Origin: Trifolium pratense
Lineage: Eukaryota > Streptophyta > Magnoliopsida > Fabales > Fabaceae
Direction of reading: 5' to 3'
DNA length: 64,000 nucleotides
Assembly: GCF_020283565.1 (NCBI RefSeq)
Contig: NC_060065.1
Span: 28,384,409 to 28,448,408, forward strand
Below, one piece after another: positions 31,921-43,835 of the stretch. Position 1 is the first letter of the stretch. Every line of letters begins with the position of its first letter. The translations under genes and the position numbers were made by a program. Below the pieces are notes generated by a model. The model saw nothing but the letters and a program-made list of their open reading frames with translations. It did not search any database and was not told where the DNA came from.

Positions 31921-33480
31921 ATTCAATTTGGGAATAGATGGACTCTCTATAGGACCTATTTTACTAACGGGATTTATAACTACTTTAGCCACTTTAGCGG
32001 CTCAGCCGGTTACTTGAGAATATCGATTATTCTATTTCCTGATGTTAGCAATGTATAGCGGTCAAATCGGACCGTTCTCTTCTCGAGACATTTTACTTTT
32101 TTTCATCATGTGGGAGTTGGAATTAATTCCCGTTTATCTACTTTTATCCATATGGGGGGAAAGAAACGTTTGTATTCAGCTACAAAGTTTATTTTGTACA
32201 CTGCGGGAGCTTCTATTTTTTTATTAATGGAAATTCTGGGTATCGGTTTATATGGTTCTAATGAACCAACATTAAATTTTGAAACATTAACTAATCAATC
32301 GTATCCCGTGGCGCTCGAAATAATATTCTATACGGCATTTCTTCTTGCTTTTGCTGTCAAATCGCCGATTATACCCTTACATACATGGTTACCAGATACC
32401 CACAGAGAGGCACATTACAACACTTGTATGCTTTTAGCCGGAATCTTATTAAAAATGGGAGCATATGGGTTGGTTCGAATTAATATGGGATTTTTTTTAC
32501 CATGCTCATTCCATATTTTGCCCCTGGTTAATGATATTAGGTTCTATTCAAATAATCTATGCCGCTTCAACATCTTTTGGTCAACGTAATTTAAAAAAAA
32601 AAAAGAATAGCTTATTCTTCGGTATCTCATATGGGTTTCATAATTATAGGAATTGGTTCTATAAGTGATACTGGGCTCAACGGGGCCATTTTACAAATAA
32701 TATCTCATGGATTTATTGGCGCTGCGCTTTTTTTCTTGGCAGGAACTAGTTATGATAGACTACGTCTTGTTTATCTTGACGAAATGGGCGGAATGGATAT
32801 CCCAGTGCCAAAAATATTCACGATTTTCACTATCTTATCAATGGCTTCGCTCGCATTGCTAGGCATGAGCGGTTTTGTTGCAGAATTGATCGTTTTTTGG
32901 GGAATAATTACTAGTCAAAAATATCTTTTCATGATGAAAATCCTAATGACTTTTGGAACAGCTATTGGAATGATATTAACTCCTATTTATTTATTATCTA
33001 TCTTACGGCAGATGTTCTATGGATACAAGTTTTTCAATACACCAAACTCTTATTTTTTTGATTCTGGGCCGAGAGAATTATTTATTTCGATTTCTATCCT
33101 TATACCTGTAATAGGTATTGGTATTTATCCGGATTTCATTTTCTCATTCTCGGTTAACAAGGTTGAAGCTATTCTATCTAATTTTTAATAGATCATTTTC
33201 CTGAATAAATGAATCAAAAAGAGAAAAAAAAAACCTTTGTTTTGTCCAATGAAAAAAATATATATATATATTTCCGTTAGATTTACTTAAAAAAATAGAA
33301 ATTATAATAGAATATGTTTGTTGTTTGTGAGAACCCCTTGAATCATTCCATTACTTGATTGAAAGGGTTCTCGACAATTTATGAAAACTATATATTTATA
33401 TGCTTTCCATATTTTGATTTCTCAGGTTCTTTACTGATTAAAATTCAATTAGATGTAAATGAACCATAACTATGTAGTCT
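31921..33480 (+). mobile_element. Nuclear plastid DNA insertion (NUPT), ndhD region
   Basis: About 1.56 kb of chloroplast DNA containing most of ndhD and about 290 bp of its 3' spacer, including an inverted GAACCCCTTGAATC / GAAAGGGTTC pair typical of a plastid 3' hairpin. The flanks are nuclear: SOBIR1-like on one side, a PPR pseudogene on the other. Confidence 0.88.
31929..33188 (+). pseudogene. ndhD: ndhD pseudogene (plastid NDH subunit 4)
   Basis: Matches the chloroplast NADH dehydrogenase-like subunit 4, a proton-pumping membrane subunit in thylakoids. The copy begins at [16 protein letters not shown], so roughly the first 80 residues are missing, and continues to the natural C-terminus VEAILSNF. 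It is broken by a TGA after QPVT near 32014, by a frame change in the G-run near 32155, by another near 32490, and by one in the A-run at about 32591-32602. Substitutions such as HREAHYNTC also mark decay. It has no nuclear promoter or transit peptide and cannot yield NdhD. Confidence 0.93.
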
Positions 33481-33539
33481 ATGTTTCTATATTGATCAAT
33501 AAAATAACGGGATTTATAACGGGTTTTTGATCTATTGAT

Positions 33540-33652
33540 CAACACAATCCTAAGTTTCTCTAGTTATTTTCTTTTATATTTCGTTTTACACATTTGTTTT
33601 TCACTCTCTTCTTTTCTCACTATCACTTTGTCTCTTTTTCTTTTGCTTTTCT
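33540..33652. repeat. Duplicated segment right of plastid insertion
   Basis: Nearly identical to 31791-31901 (CAACACAATCCTAAG ... TTGCTTTTCTA). It looks like a long target duplication created when the plastid DNA was inserted. Confidence 0.8.
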
Positions 33653-33789
33653 ACTTTTTCTTCCTCTACGTTCTCACTCTATGGAAAGAAAAAAGATGTA
33701 TATCCAAAGTCAACATGTTCATAGTCCTGAAACAAGGACACATGTGTTCCTCATTTGCCGTAGGGGTCCTTTGACTAGAACATAGATAA

Positions 33790-35143
33790 GTTTACAAGTG
33801 ATCTTCCTTGTATTTGCATTAGCCGCCTAAGAAATAATTGGCATTGCATTTACTCATAAAATGTAAAAATGACAAAGCAGCTGGAGGCAATGACCAAACT
33901 CAATTGCATTTATTGATTGATAATACAAGAATTAAGATGCTGTAATTAAACAACTTTTGGAGAAAGCATGTTTTATAATGCAATCTTAGGTGTAACAGAA
34001 AGCATGTGGTACACGTGTGTACCAAGTTTATTAACCATTGGATACATCACTATAATAATGAATCGTCAAAAAAAAATTCACTATAATAATTAATGGTTGA
34101 GATTATTTACAGTTGCTTGGTTACTCAGGTTACAGAAAAAGTTGCTACATGTTCCACAACTGTAGTATTCCAAATTTTCAATTGTGAACCCAAAGAGGCT
34201 ATGGCATTTAACTAAGGAACTACCTCACATGCTTCTTACTTGTACTAGTATACACCTTCCAAGGTATATCCTTGCTAAGTAGATATTAAAGTATGATGAT
34301 CATTAGTTATGCCATTCGAACTTTGGAAGATCAATTATTAAACTGAGGATTGTGCACTTCCAAGTTATCTATGAAGCATAAATTTTCCATATTTTCAAAA
34401 TATGAATGAAGTGATCTATCAGCAAGAACCTGGAACAAGAACAAAAAACCCACTGCATTTCCGATTCCATAGGTTTCTGTTTCCCAATCTACGTATTGGA
34501 GTTTCCAATTGGTTCAGCAAGGAATATCAGTTTAAGATTGCACCAGAAGGAGCCAGTGTTCAAGCTCTGTGAAAAAGAGAGAATTTCTGAATAGCGCGAG
34601 AAAGTACTTAGGTAGGCACCACCTGAGTTTAGCCACTGAAAGCAACAATGCAGTTGAATTTATTTTGATATAGTTTTACGCTAAATCAGAAAGAGGCATA
34701 AATTATAAAATAATATGCATTCATGCCCCATCTGTGTGATGTAAACAAAATTAGTGAATTTATGATGAATCATGAGATAAAAGAAACAAAGTAAGATTAT
34801 CAATTAATTCCAACTCAAGCATAATTTACACTAGCCTCATTTAAATGGATTGTCTAACACATAGCATGGTATACATTCATTTTACTGTGTAATGAGCTCC
34901 TTCATTACAGATATATTTCAATCAAATTGGTTTAATATGTTCTCTATCAAACATAGACATAAGGTGACATTCTCCCCAGCTATGTAATTTTAGAGACTAG
35001 TCCCATAAGTCAAAAGATATACTAGTAAAAAAAAATATACAGGAAGAAAAAGTTAAAAACACTATGTTTCACATTATTATACCTTTCTGATATGCCTCTT
35101 TATATCTGACATCAGTTGCAGTCGCGCATATATATTTTCAGAG
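33790..35143. other. Intergenic DNA, no gene recognised
   Basis: AT-rich sequence downstream of the minus-strand PPR pseudogene. No convincing coding frame or RNA gene. A short AATAATAAT run at 35143-35165 replaces the last codons of the pseudogene. Confidence 0.4.
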
Positions 35144-36827
35144 TTAATAATAATAATAATAATAATAACTGCCTTCAATCCAACTAATTCCGGGAATTTT
35201 CTTTTGACCTCGTATCATTTTATCCCTCAATTTCTTTGCATCATCCCACCTCCCATCGCCAGCATATATATTGGAAAACATAACCTTGTAAACATTGTCA
35301 GAAGGATTACTTTTAAAAATCTGCGGAGCTACAGTTTCTGCCAACTCGGAATTTCCATAAGAATCACAGCATGATAATAAGGCTCCCAATATGGCCTTGT
35401 CTACTGGTTCTGGTAAGGACTGAGTGAGATTGTAGGCCTCTTCTAACCCCCCAGCACTTCCAAGAAGCTTCACCATGTAAACATAGTGCTCAGGTCTAGC
35501 TTTGAAGTTGAAATTCATTTTTCATTCCCCGGAACATCTCCCGGCCGTCTTTAACTAGGCCAGCATTACAACAAGCACAAACGAGAGCAGATAATGTTGC
35601 TTCATCAGGTACCAATCCTCTCTCCAGTATCTCATCAAACAGCGTGAAAGCCTCGGAAGCACATCCATACAAGCCTTAGCCAAAATTACTGAATTATAAG
35701 AAATTATATTACGTTCAGGCATTATCTTAAACACACAAGTTCCCAAGTGCAGGAAACCACACTTGGAATACATATCTATGAGAGCAGAGGAAACCTTGAC
35801 ATGTGATTCCAATCCATGCCGAAGAACATAACCATGTACCTCACATCCTGGTACTACAATTGCCGTCTGAGCTATAGAAGCCAGCACAGTGGCAATCAAA
35901 ACAGAATCCGGCCTCTTGCTATCCATGTTTAATTTCCTGAAATAGAGCAACACTTTCTGATACTCCCCACACTGAGAATACCCAGCTATTAGAGCAGACC
36001 ATGTAACCAAATCAGGATTGAAAATGCAACAAAAGACTCTATATGCTGAATCCATGCACTTACACCTCAAGTACAAACTCACCAGTAAACTACCTACATG
36101 AGAATCATAAATAGGCCCACTCTTTTAACTCAAACCATGTAATCCTTGGCCAATGCTCAGCAGGCTAGAATCTGCAATACCCACAAGCAACCCAGCCAAT
36201 GTATACCCATCAGGCTTCTTCCATAATGTCTCATTGAGCTAAACATTTGAATACGTATATCCCACATACTACACACATAAGCCAAAATCAATGAGTTCCA
36301 CAAAACTAAATCCGGTTCAGCAATCCCATTGAACACTCTACACACTTCATGAACAAAGCCAAGTTTTGAATAAGCACCCACAAGTGCACTACAACAAATA
36401 GGGTTCAGTCCCAATCCTGCAGACAGAGAACTTCCATGAACAAGTCTTAGCATACGAAAATCAAAGTTATTGGAGCATGCACGTATAACACAAGCGTAAG
36501 TGTAATTATCAGGCCTTATGTCAGCCTGAAAGTGAAACATGGTTCTAAACATATAGATTGCATCCCGAAATCTTCGAGTCTTTGCAAAAGCTCGAATCAT
36601 GTAATTCCAAAGGTAAACACTTTGAATGGAAATTTTGTCGAACACATGGTATGCATGGTTAATGTGATTGTTAAATGCATAAAGTGTCTAATGATTTGAG
36701 TTGCATAAAAAGGGTCTTGTGAGAAATGAGTCGTCTTCAAAAGGCAAGCATGTAACTGCTTCACCTGCAATAAGGACTTGCAAAAGCTGGTGAGTTCAGA
36801 ATGGTGCCATCGAAACTGAGTCAACAT
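35144..36827 (-). pseudogene. Pentatricopeptide repeat protein pseudogene (At1g64310-like)
   Basis: PLS-type PPR proteins bind organelle RNA. Consecutive minus-strand frames match one such protein: KQLHACLLKTTHFSQDPFYA, then VYLWNYMIRAFAKTRRF and PDNYTYACVIRACS, then PDLVTWSALIAGYSQCGEY and SALIDMYSKCGFLHLG, then ARPEHYVYMVKLLGSAGGLE and LPGISW-like PGISWIEG. The frame changes at about 36690, about 36215 and about 35690, and a stop lies near 35520. The end runs into a TAT microsatellite coding Tyr repeats. With at least three frameshifts it is not translatable as one protein. Resemblance to At1g64310 is from memory. Confidence 0.85.
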
Positions 36828-36840
36828 TTCCAAAATAAAA

Positions 36841-37090
36841 ATCAGCTCTAGATATCATATCACAGCTAAGCTTTAAATTTGAACAAAAGAATGAATAGGC
36901 ACGACACTTGATATCTATGCAGTCTGCATCAACAGTTCTAGTTGTTTGTTTCCTTTTACACATTTGTTTATCACTCTCTTCTTTTCTCACATATTTCACT
37001 TTCTTTTTTTCTTTTGCTTTTCTACCTTTTCTTCCTCTCCGTTCCCTTAATTCTGTGTTCCTTATTTGCCTTAGAACAGTGAGAAGTTTA
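36841..37090. repeat. Source-like copy of the duplicated segment
   Basis: Lies just upstream of the PPR pseudogene start and resembles 31691-31901 and 33540-33770. The shared landmarks are GACACTTGATATCTATGC, TCACTCTCTTCTTTTCTCAC and TTTTCTTCCTCTCCGTTC. Confidence 0.7.
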
Positions 37091-37657
37091 CCATTGCATT
37101 ATATCATCTCCAATGGTGCACTACTTATTAGGTATTTATGGTATTTATTAGGTAATATCATTGGAGTATCACCCATTTGAGTACCTATTAGGTAGCACTT
37201 CTAAAATAAGAACTCTCTCTCCTCTTGGACTCATCTTATTTTTCATTAAAATATTTTTTCATGGGACCCACTTTATTTTATATACTCAATTTAAATTATT
37301 GAATATTTATAAAAATCAAAAAAATTTTTTTGGTACATCACAAAAACACAAATTTTGAAATTATGTAATGTTATTTTAAATTATTTTTTAATTGTGTAAT
37401 TCTTAAAATTATGTAATGTTATTTTAAATTATTTTTTAATTGTGTAATTCTTAAAATTTGCCAATATTATTTTAAATTAAATTTCGAATTTTAATTATTT
37501 TTTCGAATTATAAAAAAAATAGCTTTTTGCAAATCCAAACAATGGAATTTTAATATTTACCTTTCCATTCCATTCCAATCCACCACATACCACCAATCCA
37601 AACATAGCATTGGTTCCCCTTGGTAGTATCTCTAAAGTAACAGGTGTACTATGACGT
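37091..37657. repeat. AT-rich DNA with 48-bp tandem duplication
   Basis: No gene. At about 37358-37456 a roughly 48-bp unit (ATTATGTAATGTTATTTTAA...) occurs twice in tandem, and a third copy is degraded. Confidence 0.55.
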
Positions 37658-37662
37658 GGAAC

Positions 37663-38111
37663 TGTTGTTTTCGATTTTAAAAAAAAGTTTTGAAAAAGCT
37701 AAATAACTGAAAATATTATTGGCCGAGTCGCGCCTTATCAGATGAAACGTGATCAATGAAATAAGGCCATGCGTAACTGATCGAATAGGATAGGTGCTGA
37801 CCCAAATAACTGTCCATGACTTGGTCTTGCGCACAATTAACATGCCCGACTCGATTCGAGCCGGACGGACGGCGGCGGCGCGCGTGATATTCGATAAGGA
37901 GTGTGTGGTCCACCGTTTACAAAACGGGGTACCCCTTGGGGCACACCCCAAGAGGACTCTTTTCTATATATAAACACATCTAAGAGATGTGTTCCTTCCC
38001 TTCAACGTGGGACTTAGAAATGCTTTTTTCAATTCAAACTTCTCTTAGTTCATAACTTGTGTTTATTCTATACCAAGTTTTTTCCTTCAATTTTCACGTC
38101 ATGTTCCAACA
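37663..38111. mobile_element. Solo LTR, 449 bp
   Basis: Begins TGTTGTTTTCG, ends TTCCAACA, and is flanked by a perfect 5-bp duplication GGAAC (37658-37662 and 38112-38116). It contains a TATA-like TATATATAAA at about 37964 followed by CAACGTGGGACT, as in LTR promoters. No internal region is present. Confidence 0.85.
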
Positions 38112-38116
38112 GGAAC

Positions 38117-40023
38117 CATTGACGGCAACGAATGAACGTTTATGTGCGCATTTATTGCATTTGTCCCCCACTCGTGTGTAGGTGCTCAGTGACATGTGTA
38201 TGTGCATTTATTTTGCTATTGAGGCGATCAAGATTAATGATATTCAATAAAAATGCATAAATTATTGATTTTGATCGGTCTCAATAACATATCAAATGAT
38301 TTTATATTTTTGTAAAATTTAATATGGCTTATCTATATGATATAAATTTTCAATCTAAAGGTAGATTTTGTGAAATTTGTATTCATTGAAGCTTTATTCA
38401 TTGGTGTATCATTACTCTACCTGTGTAATTTGATCCCTCTCCTAATAGGGTTTAGGAAGTTACACCTTTTAATATACCTTGATTTTATTTTGATCTAGTG
38501 GATATTAAAAAGTCACTTATAGATAGAGTTGGGTATACAGACTAATCCGCTCCATTTAACCCGACCCGCATAAACCCGCACTTTAAATGAGCCGAACTAG
38601 CCCATCAGCAAATTAAAACAATTTATGATAAGTTGGCCCGAGTCTGATCGACGTTAGCCCACGGGTTAAACAGTTGATCCGTTGACTATTACAAAATAAA
38701 ATTAACAAAAAAATCAATTTTTGTTTAAAAAAACTAAAATATTGATATTATAAAATTCTTCTTGTTTTTTTTATACTAAAAATAAGATGTTCATTCATTC
38801 CAATAATTGATAGAATACATCATATGCAAATACAAATTCAACTTCGGTAAAAACGTAAAGGATGAATCTGCGAACAAACTCACAGCATCCAAGTTAATAG
38901 CATATAACGGCAAAATGCCTACAAGTATAATATGATAAAATTAAAGTCACTAGAATGTCCATGTTTCCGGATCTGCAACGTTGACGTCCAAATCATTGAT
39001 TGAATTTGTAATTGATTGAAGTTTATCTTTCACTATGAACTAAACAAACACCGTAACACGACGGATAATCCAAAACGCTGCACCAATCGGACGACGACCA
39101 ACACACTGCCGCACTTAGACGACTAGAATCACAACAAAAGAAAAAACTAAAAAACTTGATTATGTGAAAATCACTTATTTAGATTAAACGAGAGGAAAAT
39201 AAAATGCGGAGGGGGTGATTTTAGGTAAAAAAAACCTAAAACCACCCCTCGCCACTCAAGGAAGAAGAAGAAGAAGAAGAAGAAGAAGAAGAAGAAGAAA
39301 AAAAGAAAAGAAAATTAGGGCCGGTTGAGAGAGAGGGATTGAATCACTTTTGAAAAACAATTCAGATTTAAAATTCTTATTTTTTAAAAGCTTAAAAAAA
39401 CTATTATTTTAAATAATTTTATGTTATAAAATATAAATTATAAATAACAAATAAAAAATAGTTTGTGAGTGTACTGAGCAAGTTTCTCAGACTTAATGGG
39501 CCCGCCACGGTAAGGCGGATCGCCCATCTCAAGTGGATATGGATAAGACCAGGTTATGGACCAACGGGTATGTCCAGAAGCATAGGAAACAAGCTCTGTG
39601 GTAGCGGGCCTCCTGATTTTGAAGGCCTCAAATTTTTTTATATGGTAGTAGTATTAGTAAAATTAAGGGTGTAAAAATTAACTATTCCTACAAAATATAA
39701 AGGCCCACTTTGACAGGTCCAATCTCTCAACAAAAAAAAAGCAAAAAAACTCAATCTCTCAACAAAAAAAAGCAAAGAAACACATTAGACAATAAAAAAA
39801 AAAAAAGGAATTCGGAAAAGAAAACAAACAAACAAAACGTGTTTGTTCAGTCTATCACACGTGACACGAAGTGACAAACCACCATCGATCCACCACCAAG
39901 AACGACGGCCAGTCACTCATCAACCACCCATCATCGCCCTACCAACTACTCAGAAACTCAATTTCCATTGTCCATTGAAGCTAAAACAAAGGTAAAAATT
40001 GATCTTTCACAATTTAGGTTTCT
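38117..40023. other. Intergenic DNA with GAA microsatellite
   Basis: No gene recognised. The region at 38530-38700 is rich in CCCGACCCGCATAAACCCGC-like sequence, resembling one end of a hAT-type repeat. A (GAA)n run occupies 39260-39299. Confidence 0.4.
39260..39299. repeat. (GAA)n microsatellite
   Basis: About 13 perfect GAA units. Confidence 0.9.
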
Positions 40024-40063
40024 AAATTTGATTTGCTAATGATAGAATATGAATTTTTTTTTT

Positions 40064-43000
40064 ATGTGGGTGTTACCTCGAATTTTTGACCATATGCATT
40101 TAATGTCAATTTGGTGTGTCATTTTAAATATGTCACTAAATAGAATGGACGGAAATAATAAATGGAATGTATCCATGGAGGTCCAAAATTGACACATTAA
40201 ATAAGTTAATAAAATATATAAAGGGTGATTAATTTACCTAATTAAGTCTATTTAAAGTCTTAATTTCATAAAATATTTTATTAACAAGATGGCAAAATTG
40301 CCTTCGAATCGAATGGGGTTTCGAGTCTTGGTATTCGAAGATGTTTTGGACTTAGAATTATTTTCAGCAGGAAGTGGCAAGAGTTTCGAAGGCAGGGTTT
40401 GAGCGACAGTTGAAGCTAAAGAGGCGGTTACTTTCTTCAAACTTGATCAAGAGATCGTGGGTTCATGGGTTTGGGAAGCTGACGAAGCACGTTTGAACAA
40501 GCAATTGTTCATTCTTGTGCCTATAAATAGTAGTTCCTTTAGTTGGAATAAGGGTCACAATTCATATACAAAATTCACAAACCTAAAGTATCCATGCGTT
40601 TGAGAGAAAAGGGTGAAGTGAAGAACATGTATGAATTCGTGAACCATTTACTTTCTCTGTAAAACTTTGACATCTGGATGAAAGTAATCATGAAATGGTT
40701 AACACTTTGACATCGCAATTAGGAACTGTGTTAAATCCTCTAATTAATAGCACAAATGACAGTTACCAATTGTTGGCTGGTTAAATGAGTCGAATTGCTG
40801 ATTTCTTTGGCGCTCCTCCAGTGCGTAACCAGCCATTTCGACCAATTTAGAACCAAATACCTGTTCAAGATCAGAGTATGTCTGAATATAGTGGGTATAA
40901 CGTAAGTCATACTAACCCACCAGTAAGAGTTCGAGAAGAACCGCAAGTGCAAATGGGGATGCCTCATGTCCCTAATCCTGGTGTGACTTTGGTTCATCAA
41001 AACCAAGATGCTGATGAAGTTGTTAGAAATGTGAAACAAGATAATTGTGATGGCCAAAACAATTTGGCTAACATGGTTGAAATTGTACTTGCGCAGAATG
41101 GCCTTAACGTTGGTTTACATAGGCCAAACTTTGTATCAGCATTTTCGGAGTATGTACTCCAAGCTGAATTACCAAGGGGTTGGAAAATCCCTAAGTTTAC
41201 AAAGTTCGCAGGTGACACTAGTGAATCCATTGTCGAACACATTGCTAGATATTTGGCAGAGGCAGGGGACTTAGCAAATAATGAGAATCTAAGGATGAAA
41301 TATTTTCCTAATTCTCTCACTAAGAATGCCTTTACTTGGTTCACTACACTGCCCCCTGGTTTCATCCATCATTGGACCCAATTAGAAAGAGCTTTTCATG
41401 AGCAATTCTATATGGGGCAATCTAAAATTAGCCTCAAAGAGTTGTCAGGTGTGAGGCGAAAAACCTCAGAGTCCATTGAGGATTACTTAAATAGGTTTAG
41501 ACTTCTTAAGGCTAGATGCTTTACTCAAGTGCCCGAACATGAGTTGGTTGAAATGGCCGTTGATGGCCTTGACTACTCTATTCGAAAGAAATTAGACACC
41601 CAACATTTAAGGGATATGGCACAATTGGCAGATAGAGTTCGATAAGTCGAACGCCTTAAGATAGAAAAGGCTAGAACTTCTAAGTTTCAGAAAAAAGAAA
41701 AAGTTGCATATGTTGAAACTTATGAAGATGATAATGAGTATCAAATCAATTACGAAGATATTGATGAAAGTGAGGTTTGTGTGGCAGAATTAAAGTCAGG
41801 GCCTCCTTATACTTGTAAATTGCTAAAGCCTTCGAATGGAAAAAATCCAGTTGAACCTAAAAGTGATAAATATGTTGCAAAAACTTACTCTTTTGATATT
41901 TCTATATGTGATGAAATCTTTGGTATTTTGGTAAATGATGGCCAAATAGTTGTGCCAAAAGATTTAAAAATTCCACCAATAGAACAAAGAAAGAAAAGAG
42001 GTTATTGCAAGTTTCATAATTATTTGGGTCATGAAACATCTCAATGTGTACTTTTCAGGGATCTGGTGCAGAAAACTCTCAATGAAGGTCGTTTGAAGTT
42101 TGATGATAAGAACAAACCTCAAATGAAGGTTGATTCTGATCCTTTGCAAGTGGCCGAGATATCATTTATTGAGCCATTCGAATGCACGATGGTGGAAGCT
42201 ATGGAAGCAACTACTATGCAAGTTGTGAGCGAGGAAGAGTATGCTGAGAAAATTAAGGGAGTATATCCTCAGGCTGAGGAAGAGCTGGTTGATTTCCTTA
42301 ACAAGTGCAAGTTAAGTAACAAAGAGGTCATGCTATGCCCCAGGTGCAGCTAGAGCTGTAAAAAGGGCCTTAAGGGGCCGGCCCTTTAAGGGGCGGACCC
42401 ACTTATTCCTGATTATTAATTTTATTTAAATTTTAAACAATTTTTTTAGTGTCGTGAACTTATTCTCGTTTCCTTCAATCAGCACTGTCCACGATCGGCA
42501 CCCTAAAAAAACTGTGTTTAAAATTTAAATAAAATTAATAATCAGGAATAAGTGGGTCCGCCCCTTAAAGGGCCGGCCCCTTAAGGCCCTTTTTACAGCT
42601 CTAGGTGCAGCATTGTGTGCGACAAAGAGGCTATTGCAGGCCTTACTAATTATGTTCCTTATGTCAAGAACAAAGGAAACTGGCCTAGGCAGAGTTTGAA
42701 CAAAAGAAAAGAAAATTTTCAAGATCCTACAATCCAACAAAGATTGGGGCCAAAGACCTTCGTCCCTGCCAATCGTGTCCCTATGAATCAGTGGGCAAAT
42801 GGTAGGTATGCTGCTTTTAACAAAAAAATTCTGGAAAAAGGTGCTTCGAGTCAAGGGACTCAACAAAATGTTGCAGAAGCTAAGAAGTACTCGTATAGGA
42901 ATAACTATATGGGTAAGAATCCGATGACACAGACACAATGCCGTAGATTCCAACGCCAGAAGAAACAAGAAAGCCAAAAGACTTAGGCTGGGGGCAAGAT

Positions 43001-43578
43001 TGCCATTACTGAACAAGCTAGGGGTAAACTGGCAACAATTGAAGAGGCTGGGGGCAACGTTGTTGTGGTTAAACCAGTCGAAACATGTAACCTTGTGGTG
43101 AAGAAGCCTGAAATGGTCAAAAGACCAATAAAAGAAAGAATCTCTCTTCTTCCTAGTGTTGCACCTGTTGCTAATGAGGAAGAAGATGAATATATGGATG
43201 ATGATTTGTTAGATGAAGATCAGGACTTCAATGTTTTGGTCAACGTGGTGTCCATCTTACCACGAGAATATGACATGTGGTCCATGTCTGAAGAGGAGGA
43301 TTTAGAAGATATTCTGCCAGTACCTAACATCAAGCCAATATGTTATTATGTCATGGACAATGGCTGTGTTGAGCAGCAACAAGCCATATTCGAGAAATCT
43401 GATGAAGGTATGAAAAACCATATGAAACCTTTATTTGTTAGAGCGAAGGTGAATGATGTGAGCATCAATAAGGTTTTGATTGATGGTGGCGCTGCAGTGA
43501 ACTTAATGCCTCTTTCCCTACTAAGCAAGATTGGGAAGTATGAGACAAACTTGCACTCTCATAGTAAACACTGGGGTA
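40064..43578 (+). mobile_element. Ty3-gypsy remnant (gag-protease)
   Basis: A partial retrotransposon. The start (40064 on, with a TATAAATAG core at about 40521) may be LTR or leader; no paired LTR is present and the sequence stops abruptly inside the protease region. A 40-bp host sequence (AAATTTGATTTGYTAWTGATAG...) flanks both sides (40024-40066 and 43579-43618). Confidence 0.75.
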
Positions 43579-43586
43579 AAATTTGA
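40695..43586 (+). pseudogene. Gypsy gag-protease pseudogene
   Basis: One reading frame runs from ATG 40695 to the breakpoint, broken by stops at 40782, 40848, 41643 and 42984 and by a hAT insertion (42351-42603) whose length plus duplication keeps the frame. The gag core reads LPRGWKIPKFTKFAGDTSES, then MKYFPNSLTKNAFTWFTTLP and FHEQFYMGQSKISL. A zinc-knuckle-like CKFHNYLGHETSQC is at about 42006-42047. The protease motif VLIDGGAAVNLMPLSLL is at about 43470-43520. The last residues read into flanking DNA. Reverse transcriptase, RNase H and integrase are absent. Confidence 0.88.
42351..42603. mobile_element. Small hAT element (foldback), 253 bp
   Basis: The ends are TAGAGCTGTAAAAAGGG and its complement, with inverted arms of about 95 bp that are almost identical. 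It is flanked by a perfect 8-bp duplication GGTGCAGC (42343-42350 and 42604-42611), diagnostic of hAT insertion. It interrupts the gypsy gag-protease frame. Confidence 0.93.
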
Positions 43587-43835
43587 TTTGTTATTGATAG
43601 AATATGAATTTTTTTATGTTAATTATAAGGATAATTATTTTTTATGTTATTTGCAATTTAAAATTGATGATGATTTTTTTTAATTGTATTTATTTTTTAA
43701 TTATAAGATACAACTTTTAACATTTGCATGTGGCCTCTAAAATCTCGGGACCGACCCTGCATGAGATTACTTCCTCTCCGATGATCTCCACCCTCCCTAT
43801 AATCTCTCCATGACTCCCTCAACTATCTCGCATAG

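Noticed and set aside
31929..33188. A functional nuclear ndhD or a plastid contig
   Set aside because: Several frame breaks, a missing N-terminus and nuclear flanks on both sides show a decayed nuclear insertion.
37649..37951. A 100-codon minus-strand frame with basic residues
   Set aside because: It falls almost wholly within a solo LTR and matches no family.
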